In this document: positions 18,785-26,616 of the stretch, one piece after another
Position numbering within the stretch: position 1 is the stretch's first letter
Layout of the letters: each line of letters opens with the position of its first letter
Source: CATOSD01 sp965226695
GTDB lineage: Bacteria; Chloroflexota; Dehalococcoidia; Lucifugimonadales; CATOSD01
NCBI GenBank assembly: GCA_965226695.1
Contig: OZ245405.1
Location: 1,302,001-1,366,000, forward strand
Direction of reading: 5' to 3'
DNA length: 64,000 nt
Program-made: the position numbers and the translations under genes
The notes under the pieces: model-generated
What the model saw: only the letters and a program-made list of their open reading frames with translations
Database searches by the model: none
What the model was told of the DNA's origin: nothing

Positions 18785-20032
18785 ATGCGCGAGTCGGGGC
18801 AAAAGGGAGGCCGGCGGCCCTTCGCCGAGAGGTGGCGCGTCCACCTCATCGTGGCCGCGCTCGCCCTCGGCTGGTCCGTCCTCTACCTCGATCGCAGCAT
18901 CCTCTTCCCGCTGCTGCCGGTCATAGCCGACGACTTCGGGCTGACCGACGCGCAGAGCGGCGGCATCTCCAGCGTCTACTTCATAACCTACGCCTTCATG
19001 CAGATACCCTCCGGCGTGCTGGGCGACCGGTTCGGCCTCAAGAGGGTGCTGGTCGTGATGTACCTGATTATAGGTCTTGGGCTGTTCTGTATCGGTCTGT
19101 TCAGCGCCAGCTACCTGCTGTTGCTGCTGTTCATCGGGATTCAGGGATTTGGGGCGGGCGCCTACTATGCGGGGTCCTACGGCATAACAATAAGCTCGGT
19201 GCCGCCTCGGTGGAGGGGCACGAGTTCGTCGGTGGTCACCTCCGGCATGGCGCTTGGATCGGCGCTTGGACTGGGCATGGCGGGGCTGCTCTACTCCGTG
19301 TCCGAAAGCTGGCGCGCGCCGTACCTCTTCATGCTCGTGCCCACGCTGCTGATGGCCGCGCTGATAGGCTTCGCGATTCGGGGAGTGCCGAGGGCGCCCA
19401 AGGTGGAGGGCGGTTTGGCCTTCCTCTTCCGAAACCGCGACTTCATCCCTCTGTGCGTAACCAACTTCTGCGCGCTGTACGCCTACATGGTCATCTTCAC
19501 CTGGGGCCCCAGCTTCCTCGTGAACCAGCACGGCATGTCTATCACCAGGGCGGGCCTGTTCACGTCGGCGGTCGCGGGCGCGTCATTGGTGGGCGCGCTC
19601 ACCTGGGGCAGGCTCTCGGACAGGTTAGGACGGAAGGGCCTGACGCTAGCCATGCTCAGCGGGTCGGCTGTCATGTTGTCGGTCGCGGCCGTCGTCGACT
19701 CGACGCCGGCCATTCTCGGCGCGTTCGTGGCGTACGGATTCCTGGGCGCGCTCGCATGGAATCCGATCATCGTGTCCTGGGCGGGCGACCACACTTTCGC
19801 GTCCGGGCGCGTGGGGATGGGCACGGTGATGGGCGTGATGAACACCGTCGGCATATCCAGCGCTTTCATCGCTCCGGTGGTGAGCGGCTGGATTAGCGAT
19901 CGGACGGATTCGCTGGAGATGGCGTTTTTCCTGGCGACTGCGGTGCAGTTGGTGGGCGTGGTCGCCGCGCTCACTGCGCGTGAAAGGCCGGCCAATGCCG
20001 AGACCGCCTCAGCGCCCGGGGGCCGCGCGTGA
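18785..20032 (+). CDS. MFS transporter
   Basis: A major facilitator superfamily protein of about 415 aa with twelve predicted spans. The loop 2-3 signature reads GVLGDRFGLKRVLV and is repeated in weaker form as GRLSDRLGRKGLTLA in the second half. N-terminal WSVLYLDRSILFPLLPVIADDF is typical of the anion:cation symporter/hexuronate-like branch, but the substrate is unknown. The frame is open upstream to 18710, but that extension is Arg/Cys-rich, so I start at the ATG at 18785. Its stop overlaps the GTG of modA by four bases, which couples it to the molybdate genes. Confidence 0.88.
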   Translation: MRESGQKGGRRPFAERWRVHLIVAALALGWSVLYLDRSILFPLLPVIADDFGLTDAQSGGISSVYFITYAFMQIPSGVLGDRFGLKRVLVVMYLIIGLGLFCIGLFSASYLLLLLFIGIQGFGAGAYYAGSYGITISSVPPRWRGTSSSVVTSGMALGSALGLGMAGLLYSVSESWRAPYLFMLVPTLLMAALIGFAIRGVPRAPKVEGGLAFLFRNRDFIPLCVTNFCALYAYMVIFTWGPSFLVNQHGMSITRAGLFTSAVAGASLVGALTWGRLSDRLGRKGLTLAMLSGSAVMLSVAAVVDSTPAILGAFVAYGFLGALAWNPIIVSWAGDHTFASGRVGMGTVMGVMNTVGISSAFIAPVVSGWISDRTDSLEMAFFLATAVQLVGVVAALTARERPANAETASAPGGRA

Positions 20033-20805
20033 GCCCGACTGGCAGGGCGCGGGCGGTCGCCGCGGCGGTCGTGCTGGCCTGCGTGCTGGGAGCGTGTTCT
20101 GCCCGGTCGACGGAGCGCCCCGAGATTCTGGTCCTCGCGGCGGCCAGCCTGGCGGACGTCATGGGCGAAGTGGAGCGCGAGTTCGAGCGGGATGGCGACG
20201 CGAACGTGTCGCTCAGTTACGGAGGCTCGCAGACCCTGGCGCGGCAGATTGTTGGCGGCGCCCCGGCCGACGTTTTCATCTCCGCGGGGAATTCTCCCAT
20301 GGACGGCCTGCGTGCGGAGGGGCTGATCGATGGGGAGCCCGCAGAGTTGTTCGGCAATGCGCTTGTAGTTGCGGCGCGTTCGCCGCAGCTCTCACCCAGT
20401 TCGCTGGCTGAACTGATGGGGCAGGCCGGAACGCGCGTCGCTGTGGCCGATCCCCAGCTCGCGCCGGCGGGCCTGTACGCCAGGCAGTCTTTGTCGAGCC
20501 TTGGGCTGTGGGAGCCGGCCGGAGGCTCGCTGGTGTTCGCGCCGGACGTGCGGGCGGCGCTCGTCTACGTGCAGTCCGGCAATGTGGACGCCGCACTCGT
20601 GTATCGAACGGACGCGGAGGCCGTTGGGGGCGTGCGCTCGCTGGACATAGTGCCCGCGGACAGCCACGAGCCGATAGTCTACCCTGCGGCGGTCGTGGGC
20701 CGCTCTTCGCGTACCGCGCTCGCCGAAAGATTCGTGGAGTTCCTTCTGGGTCCGGAGGCGCAGGCCATATTCCGACGGAACGGGTTTCAGCCCCTGGAGC
20801 GCTGA
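20029..20805 (+). CDS. modA: Molybdate ABC transporter substrate-binding lipoprotein
   Basis: Periplasmic-type binding protein for molybdate or tungstate, lipid-anchored. The 258-aa protein has a signal peptide ending in the lipobox LGACS, then the ModA core: LAAASLADVM, FSYGGSQ-like LSYGGSQTLARQI, GAPADVFISA and the C-terminal FVEFLLGPEAQAIFRRNGF motif. The GTG start overlaps the stop of the MFS gene. modB follows 40 bases downstream. The molybdenum enzyme at 3.2 kb is a likely consumer of its cargo. Confidence 0.93.
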   Translation: MSPTGRARAVAAAVVLACVLGACSARSTERPEILVLAAASLADVMGEVEREFERDGDANVSLSYGGSQTLARQIVGGAPADVFISAGNSPMDGLRAEGLIDGEPAELFGNALVVAARSPQLSPSSLAELMGQAGTRVAVADPQLAPAGLYARQSLSSLGLWEPAGGSLVFAPDVRAALVYVQSGNVDAALVYRTDAEAVGGVRSLDIVPADSHEPIVYPAAVVGRSSRTALAERFVEFLLGPEAQAIFRRNGFQPLER

Positions 20806-20845
20806 GCGGGATTGCAGCCGGTGAGAGTGTCGAGCGACGTAACGC

Positions 20846-21526
20846 ATGGGTGAGCAGGACTTAACCGTTATCTGGGTGACGTTGAGGGTGGCGGCGGCGG
20901 CCACCGCCGTCAACTTTCCACTGGCGCTCGGCCTCGCCTGGCTGATGGTGAGGAAGCGGATTCGCGGGCGCTTTGTAGTGGACCTTCTGGTGTCTCTGCC
21001 GCTGGCGCTTCCTCCCGTGGCGGTGGGCTACTTCCTGCTGCTGCTGCTTGGCCGGGACGGGCCGGTCGGCTCCGCGTTTCACGGGCTGTTGGGCGTCGAC
21101 CTGGTATTCACGTGGATAGCAGCCGCGCTCGCCGCCGCCGTGGTGTCCTTCCCGCTGATGGCAAGGGCGGTGATGGTGGCGATGGAGGGTGTGGACGAGC
21201 GGCTGGAGGCTTCGGCGCGGAGCCTGGGCGCCGGCCCCGTGAGGGTGTTCTTCACGATCACCGTGCCGCTTGCCTACACAGGCATCCTGGCGGGCGTGCT
21301 GCTCGGATTCGTGCGCGCGCTGGGGGAGTTCGGCGCTACTATCATCGTGGCGGGCAACATCCCGGGACGGACTCAGACGCTGCCGCTGGCGATCTTCACA
21401 AACGTGCAATCCGGGGACACCGCCGCCGCCGTCCGGCTGGTCGGATTGTCGATCGCGCTAGCCGTGGTGACGCTGGCCGCGCACAACTGGCTGCTGGAGC
21501 GCTCGGGCCGCGCCTCGAAGAGATGA
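20846..21526 (+). CDS. modB: Molybdate ABC transporter permease
   Basis: Inner-membrane channel subunit of the molybdate importer. The 226-aa protein has five or six spans and the EAA cytoplasmic loop (EASARSLGAGPVRVFFTITV) that contacts the ATPase, followed by GFVRALGEFGATIIVAGNIPG, the ModB signature. The usual partner ATPase ModC is not encoded here: a direct-repeat element follows the stop and then an unrelated gene. The ATPase must be elsewhere or shared. Confidence 0.93.
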   Translation: MGEQDLTVIWVTLRVAAAATAVNFPLALGLAWLMVRKRIRGRFVVDLLVSLPLALPPVAVGYFLLLLLGRDGPVGSAFHGLLGVDLVFTWIAAALAAAVVSFPLMARAVMVAMEGVDERLEASARSLGAGPVRVFFTITVPLAYTGILAGVLLGFVRALGEFGATIIVAGNIPGRTQTLPLAIFTNVQSGDTAAAVRLVGLSIALAVVTLAAHNWLLERSGRASKR

Positions 21527-21556
21527 TCCACGAAGGACACGAAGGACACGAAGGGG
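21527..21556. repeat. 9-bp tandem repeat CACGAAGGA-type
   Basis: Directly after modB, TCCACGAAGGA is followed by two further CACGAAGG units with a period of nine bases. The same element occurs after the amidohydrolase gene at 28010-28033, so it is a dispersed intergenic repeat. Confidence 0.75.
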
Positions 21557-21577
21557 ATTAGTTTGTGCCGGGCGCGT

Positions 21578-21606
21578 TTGTTTCGTCATCCTGGGTTTGC
21601 TAGAAT
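21578..21606 (+). promoter_or_regulatory. Promoter upstream of capA-like gene
   Basis: TTGTTT (21578-21583), 17-base spacer, TAGAAT (21601-21606) with TGC just upstream forming an extended -10. The start codon is about 65 bases downstream, after AAAGGGAGGG. Confidence 0.55.
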
Positions 21607-21672
21607 CTTCATCCAGCGGGCCGGGCCGTTTGCGACGGCACGGCATCAGACTAACGAAAGGGAGGGACGACC

Positions 21673-23025
21673 ATGCTCTACGAGGCCGAAAGCGGCGACA
21701 TTACGATGGCCATAACCGGAGAGTCGCTGATCACCCGGGCGATGTCCGTCTTCCGGGAGAAGCGATTCCTCACGATGCGCGAGCATCTCCACGACGCCGA
21801 CGTGCGGTTCACGAACGCCGAGATGCTGTTCCACAACTACGAGGACCCGCCCACGCACCGGCCGGGAGGCACCTACATGCGGTGCGATCCCAGGCACATC
21901 GAGGACCTGAAGTGGCTCGGCATCAACATGGTGGGATGTGCGAACAACCACTCCTACGACTTCGGCGAGAACGGCATTCTCACCAACATCAGCCACCTCG
22001 ACGAGTACGACATGCCCCACGCGGGCACCGGCAGGCACCTTGCCGAGGCGACCGCGCCGATGTACATGGACACTCCCAAGGGCCGCGTGGCGCTCATTTC
22101 CGCGACCACGACCACGCCGCCGGGCGGGCGCGCCGGCGAGGAGAGCCGCGACGTGATGGGCCGCCCAGGCGCCAACGTCATCCGCTGGTCCAGCGAGTTC
22201 ACGGTCGACCGGCCCGCCTTCGACGCGGTCCGGCGCATCTCCGGGCAGATGGGTTGGCCACAGCGTGTGGCCGGGATGCGAAACTCCGGCTACGCCGACA
22301 ACATCTCCGACTCTGACACCGAGGTGCATCTGCTCACCCAGCCCATGTACGGCGAGGATCCCACGGCCAAGTTCGTGCTCGGAGAGACCTTCGAAAAGCA
22401 CACCTTCATCAACAGGGACGACCTGGAGCGCAACCTCTCCCGCGTCAGCGACGCCGCCAGGATGGCAGACTGGGTGATGTTCACGGTCCACAACCACGAG
22501 GGCGGCAGGACTGAGGACGAGCCTTCCGACCACGTGCGGGAGCTGGCCCACGCCGTCATCGACGCCGGCGCCGACGTCTTCATCGGCCACGGCCCGCACC
22601 AGGACCGGGGCATAGAGATATACAAGGGCAAGCCCATCTTCTACAGCCTGGGCGACTTCATCCTGCAGAACGACACGGTGCTGCTGATGCCCCACGACAA
22701 CATGGTGCGCCAGGGGCTGGACTGGGACGCCACGCCGGCGGACTTCTACGACGCCCGCTCCGGCAACGAGTCCCGCGGCCAGACTGTCCAACCCATCCGG
22801 TGGCAGAGCGCCATAGGCATGACCAGCTTCCGCGACGGCGAGCTGAGCGAGCTTAAGCTTCTGCCTATAGACCTGGGCTACGGGCGCAACCGTGCGCAGA
22901 GGGGCCGCCCTGTGCTGGCGGACGGCGAGGTTGCCGAGGAGATAATCGACCGCTTCGACCGCCTTTCCAGCGAGTTCGGCACGAACTTCAGCGTCGAGGG
23001 CAACACCGCGACGGTGAGGATCTAG
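21673..23025 (+). CDS. CapA-family metallophosphatase-like protein
   Basis: A 450-aa member of the CapA/PgsA family, named from poly-gamma-glutamate capsule synthesis but found in many bacteria as a calcineurin-like putative hydrolase. Key motifs: GESLITRAM near the N-terminus, FTNAEMLFHNYE, GCANNHSYDFGENGI (the NH/DFG family core), VHNHEGG and FIGHGPHQDRGIEIYKGKPI with YSLGDFILQ near residue 330. There is no signal peptide. No other capsule genes are present, so a role in capsule is not supported here. The start is backed by an AGGGAGGG ribosome-binding site. Confidence 0.86.
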   Translation: MLYEAESGDITMAITGESLITRAMSVFREKRFLTMREHLHDADVRFTNAEMLFHNYEDPPTHRPGGTYMRCDPRHIEDLKWLGINMVGCANNHSYDFGENGILTNISHLDEYDMPHAGTGRHLAEATAPMYMDTPKGRVALISATTTTPPGGRAGEESRDVMGRPGANVIRWSSEFTVDRPAFDAVRRISGQMGWPQRVAGMRNSGYADNISDSDTEVHLLTQPMYGEDPTAKFVLGETFEKHTFINRDDLERNLSRVSDAARMADWVMFTVHNHEGGRTEDEPSDHVRELAHAVIDAGADVFIGHGPHQDRGIEIYKGKPIFYSLGDFILQNDTVLLMPHDNMVRQGLDWDATPADFYDARSGNESRGQTVQPIRWQSAIGMTSFRDGELSELKLLPIDLGYGRNRAQRGRPVLADGEVAEEIIDRFDRLSSEFGTNFSVEGNTATVRI

Positions 23026-23034
23026 GCGCAACAC

Positions 23035-23076
23035 GGAGGGCGCGGTTCTCCGGACGCCGGAGAGGCCGCGCCCTCC
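23035..23076 (+). terminator. Hairpin after the capA-like gene
   Basis: GGAGGGCGCGG (23035-23045) pairs with CCGCGCCCTCC (23066-23076), and inside it CTCCGG pairs with CCGGAG. It begins ten bases after the stop codon. There is no U-tract, so termination efficiency is uncertain. Confidence 0.6.
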
Positions 23077-23237
23077 AGGACATTGCCAGATTTAGCGGAG
23101 CAGCACTCTGCGACCGGCTCTGCCGTGAGCGGAGGGCTGCTCTGTTAGAATGTGAAGCCCCCGGTGGAATAACTTTCCAATGGGGCTTGCGGAAACATAC
23201 TCGGTACGTCCGCTCGGTTCTTCTCGGTCACCTCATC

Positions 23238-23441
23238 CTACCTAAACGGCTGCATGGCGGCATAGGCGATGGACGACGCCCCGACGATTGTGGCAAACAT
23301 TAAACCCACCATCCAGCGATTAATCTTGGCTTCCAGCCTTGCCAAGTGAGCTTTTAACTTTGTTAAGTCGGCTTTAGTTGCGAGACGTGGCAAGGTAGCT
23401 TCAATGCTTGCAAGGCGCTCCTCCACTGTGGTCGTAGCCAT
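23238..23441 (-). CDS. Small coiled-coil membrane-anchored protein
   Basis: A 67-aa protein. Residues 5-40 form an amphipathic coiled coil (VEERLASIEATLPRLATKAD, then LTKLKAHLARLEAKI). Residues 42-63 are a membrane span (WMVGLMFATIVGASSIAYAA). This layout resembles small proteins of the DUF1640/CCDC90-like type seen in accessory and phage regions; no function is known. Base composition is lower in GC than the core genes around it. Confidence 0.62.
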   Translation of the reverse strand: MATTTVEERLASIEATLPRLATKADLTKLKAHLARLEAKINRWMVGLMFATIVGASSIAYAAMQPFR

Positions 23442-23547
23442 AGTCGCGTCCTCCAGTGGCTCGGGTGCGCGTGTCCCATGTGGCTATTCTAATCACAACC
23501 GCCACTAAGCCTCAATGCGCTTCCTGTTGGACATTGTGCTATACAAG

Positions 23548-23721
23548 TCAGCATCTGCTATCCGTCATATTCCACTGTCTGAGTAAACACAGATACTCTA
23601 CGAGAACATCAGCATCTTCCGCTTCAAGAGGAAAGCCATGCGCTTCACACAGCCTTTTCACCTGACGTGCCGACACTATCAGACTACCGAAGTTTGTACC
23701 GCCCGTATCGCTTTGAATACC
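23548..23721 (-). other. Open frame continuing past the lipoprotein stop; possible gene remnant
   Basis: After the TAG that ends the lipoprotein gene (23722-23724), the same frame stays open for another 57 codons to TGA at 23548-23550. The last part looks protein-like (SARQVKRLCEAHGFPLEAED and so on). It has no ribosome-binding site of its own. It may be a remnant of a separate gene starting at an internal GTG, or simply chance. Confidence 0.25.
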
Positions 23722-24069
23722 CTATTTATGCCCTGCGGCTAATTTCCCCAGAACTTTCTCAAGAACCGGCGTGTCTTCACCCTTTACAAGATAACCAGCG
23801 TATGAGATGCGAATGAAGTTTGCCTCTTTCGCATTCCACGCCAAGTCTTCTTCGCCTATTGCGTGGCGGGAAACAAGGATCGCATCGTCAAACGATTTGC
23901 AAGCCGTCTGAACAGGTAGAGGTACTTGTTCTTTGTCTAGTAACGTCGCCTCAAGTTCTTTGGCCGACATGTCGATAACTAGTGTGGGTGCAGGTGTGGG
24001 AGTAAACGAGCACGCCAAGCAGACTGCCAGGCCGACAAGTCCACCGACAGCAGCCGCGAGACGCTCCAT
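23722..24069 (-). CDS. Small predicted lipoprotein of unknown function
   Basis: About 115 aa from the ATG at 24069 (an upstream in-frame start at 24087 adds six residues). A signal peptide (AAAVGGLVGLAVCLACS) ends in a lipobox-like CLAC, followed by a short Thr/Pro stretch, then a domain of about 85 residues with KSFDDAILVSRHAIGEED and NFIRISYAGYLVKGED. I do not recognise a family. It lies 20 bases downstream of the exported protein at 24089-24961, probably co-transcribed. Confidence 0.6.
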   Translation of the reverse strand: MERLAAAVGGLVGLAVCLACSFTPTPAPTLVIDMSAKELEATLLDKEQVPLPVQTACKSFDDAILVSRHAIGEEDLAWNAKEANFIRISYAGYLVKGEDTPVLEKVLGKLAAGHK

Positions 24070-24088
24070 CGCCCTGCACCTTACCAAT

Positions 24089-24961
24089 CTACGTGTGCGC
24101 AGAAGTCAGTGTACTCCATTTTTCCTCGGTGGTTTGACCGAAAATGTACTGCCTTCGAGTCTGAGATATTGCGATGAATGCGTGATCGCTTATCTTCGTA
24201 TATTCCGCCCCTTGGTTTTCGCCTTCTCTGTCTTCAAAGTCCAAAGGAACTTCAACGCCGTTTACCAACAATTGGAAGCGTTTCTCCCTTATGTTGGTCA
24301 TAAGTGTCACAAGGTTCTTTTCGCCAGCTTCGTAGTTAAAGGGTATCTGATGGCTGCTTAGATTGCCTCCACGCCACACTATGTAACCTCTTTGAAAATA
24401 ATTGTACAGGTACAGAAGCCAGTTGCCATTAGAATTGACCGAGACTCTCAAACCGTGATACCTACCAGAACTTTCAAACCAGGCTGATTCGAAGCCGTAC
24501 TGCCATTCGCCCTCAGCAGGATTGCTAAACACTGCTTCCATGTCCTGGGCGCGCTCTCTGCCGACTATCTTCTGGGCCGGGTATCTCCCTCCAACAATAC
24601 CGAATGTGCGGTTCACGCATGGCAACTGGAAGTTGGCAAAAATAGGCGAAGGTGTGGGCGTGGCGGTCGGAGCAGGTGTAGTTGTTGGCCTTGACGAAGG
24701 TCGTGGTGTTGGCTTGGAAGTAGCAGTAGTTGTTCCACTCATCGGAACGCTGGCGAAGTAGCGTAGGAAGAGGTCTACTGCCTCTTCCTGGCTAAGGTCG
24801 CCGTCGAAGTAGTCTTGGATGCCCTCAACGGCCTCAGTATTGTCAATCATCCCGTTGCGGTTGCCGTCGTAGTCGGAACCACCCGCGAAGAGGTGTGAGA
24901 TGGCAATAATGCCAATGGCAACGGTGCTGATGAGGATAGCGAGGGTGATGCGTCGTCTCAA
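24089..24961 (-). CDS. Exported protein with dockerin/EF-hand-like repeat and Thr/Pro linker
   Basis: A 290-aa protein in four parts. There is a signal anchor (residues about 5-27). Then comes DYDGNRNGMIDNTEAVEGI with the Asp/Asn spacing of a calcium-binding EF-hand or dockerin half, continuing as a second helical half (DGDLSQEEAVDLFLRYF). A Thr/Pro/Ser-rich linker follows (about 78-110), then a C-terminal domain of about 180 residues rich in Trp, Tyr and Phe (QYGFESAWFESSGRYHGLRV) suggestive of a beta-sandwich. EF-hand plus TP-linker proteins are common surface proteins in Chloroflexota. The ligand is unknown. Confidence 0.7.
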   Translation of the reverse strand: MRRRITLAILISTVAIGIIAISHLFAGGSDYDGNRNGMIDNTEAVEGIQDYFDGDLSQEEAVDLFLRYFASVPMSGTTTATSKPTPRPSSRPTTTPAPTATPTPSPIFANFQLPCVNRTFGIVGGRYPAQKIVGRERAQDMEAVFSNPAEGEWQYGFESAWFESSGRYHGLRVSVNSNGNWLLYLYNYFQRGYIVWRGGNLSSHQIPFNYEAGEKNLVTLMTNIREKRFQLLVNGVEVPLDFEDREGENQGAEYTKISDHAFIAISQTRRQYIFGQTTEEKWSTLTSAHT

Positions 24962-25271
24962 AAGATGTCCCCTTGCGGTGTTGCGGTGTTAAGGGCTATC
25001 TTGCAGAGTTGCTCAATCCTGATGTGATCCCCAAAAAGAGGAACGGCCCAAGCCCAAAGCTAAGACCGTTGTAACCCTGCAAAGTGAGAGAGACTATACG
25101 GACGGAAGAGTCTCAGGTCAACGGAGGAGGATGTCCATGTAACTGTTCAATGAAAATGTTAGCCTATGGATTGATATTACTTTGCCGCCTGCATAGCAGC
25201 AGCAAAAAACCATCAATGGGACCGTCTACAGGCTTGTAGCTTTTAGACCATCGCAAAGTGTGGGGAAAATC
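24962..25271. other. Intergenic region, nothing recognised
   Basis: About 310 bases between the divergent exported-protein and FRG genes, relatively AT-rich. It presumably holds both promoters, but I see no convincing -35/-10 pair, no RNA gene, and no coding frame with family character. Confidence 0.5.
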
Positions 25272-26584
25272 ATGGCGAATCCAGAACATATTGAACGGTT
25301 GCGCCTGAGTGTGTCGGATTGGAATGAGTGGCGTAAAAGCAATCCGAGCATCAAGCCAGACTTGAGCGGAGAAAAGCTTCCATTGGAACTACTTGGCGCT
25401 GATCTCTCGAGATGCAACCTTACCGGTTCCACGTTACGCACTCATGATCTCACCGGCGCTAATCTATTTGACGCCAACTTATCTGGCGCTGACCTTACCG
25501 CTGCCAGATTGGTCAATGCCAACTTGACCCATGCGAATCTCGCCAAAGCCAAGTTGATGGGAGCTAACCTCGTTGGCTGCAATCTGTCAATCGCGGAACC
25601 ATGGAAGGCCGACCTGTTTTGGAATGTTCCAGGGCTTAAATCGTCTCATGATTACCACGATAATCAAAAAGTCGACGCATTCATCAAGACAGTTGGAGAA
25701 CTGTTGAACTACATTCGCAGGGCTTCTCAAGACTACGAATACTACAATGGGGAAGTCCCTTTCTATTTTCGTGGAGAATCCAAGACAGAGTGGGAGTTAT
25801 CCCCTTCGATAATGCGGGATGAACTTCTTTCTGAATATGAGGGGCAGATGCTGGTGGATCTGGTATCCAGACGTCCCGAGGATTTCAACGAGATGCCGTC
25901 AGCCTTAGCCCAGTGGGTGCTGGCTCAGCACCACGGCCTTCCAACCCGCTTCCTGGACATTACCAAGAACCCGCTGGTCGCCTATTCAACGCTTGCTGGG
26001 AGAATACTAAAGATTCGGGGCGATTGCACGTTTTTGCGGTTCCGGCCGAACTGGTTAAACCCTTCAACAGCGATACTGTTAGTGTCATATCCAATTTCGC
26101 CAGGCTGACACCGGACGACCAGAAGTTGATTCTAGGTTCTGAGGGGTTCAGCGATGACCGTCATGTGTGGTTTCAACCCAACCGCTATCGCGAAGCTATG
26201 GGAAGGCTGTACCAACTCCTCCAGTAGGAGAAGCCATACTTTGCCGAACGGATTGAACCCAGGAACTTCTATCAGGTCTTCGGTGTCGAACCGCAACAAT
26301 CCCTCGAACGTATCCGCGCTCAATCAGGCACCCTTTTGGTGTCAGCTTTCCACAGACGCTTTGAGCAAGAGAAAATCCTGGAAGTGAATCCGAATATTCC
26401 GGTATATGACCACCACATACTGACTGTCCCGGCGGAGTGCAAGGACTCCATTATGGAAGAGTTAGCACTAGCGAACATAACGGAAGAAAGTTTGTTCCCT
26501 GGTTTGGATTCATCCGCAACATCGGTTGTGAATTACCATCGCCAGAGAATAGCGGATGGGCCACCTAGATACCTCTTAGAATAA
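25272..26584 (+). pseudogene. Pentapeptide-repeat/FRG-domain protein, frameshift plus stop
   Basis: ATG at 25272 (GGGGA upstream) opens a protein with about 16 N-terminal pentapeptide repeats (LLGADLSRCNLTGSTLRTHD and on to about residue 115), then an FRG domain (VPFYFRGESKTEWELSPSIM, QHHGLPTRFLDITKNPLVA). Near 25980 the frame changes: the expected continuation LFNACWEN..GRLHVFAVP is in the +2 frame, as if one base was lost. That frame then meets TAG at 26225-26227, after which the FRG C-terminus continues (ERIRAQSGTLLV, ESLFPGLD) to 26582-26584. FRG domains occur in accessory, often defence-associated genes. AT-richer than the flanks. Confidence 0.8.
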
Positions 26585-26616
26585 GGATGCGGTTGCAGAT
26601 CAAAGGAGGCCGGCCC

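Noticed and set aside
21646..23034. 462-codon minus-strand frame
   Set aside because: Antisense shadow of the capA-like gene.
23456..23665. 69-codon plus-strand frame in the accessory patch
   Set aside because: Irregular Cys/Ser-rich composition and no similarity; nothing supports translation.
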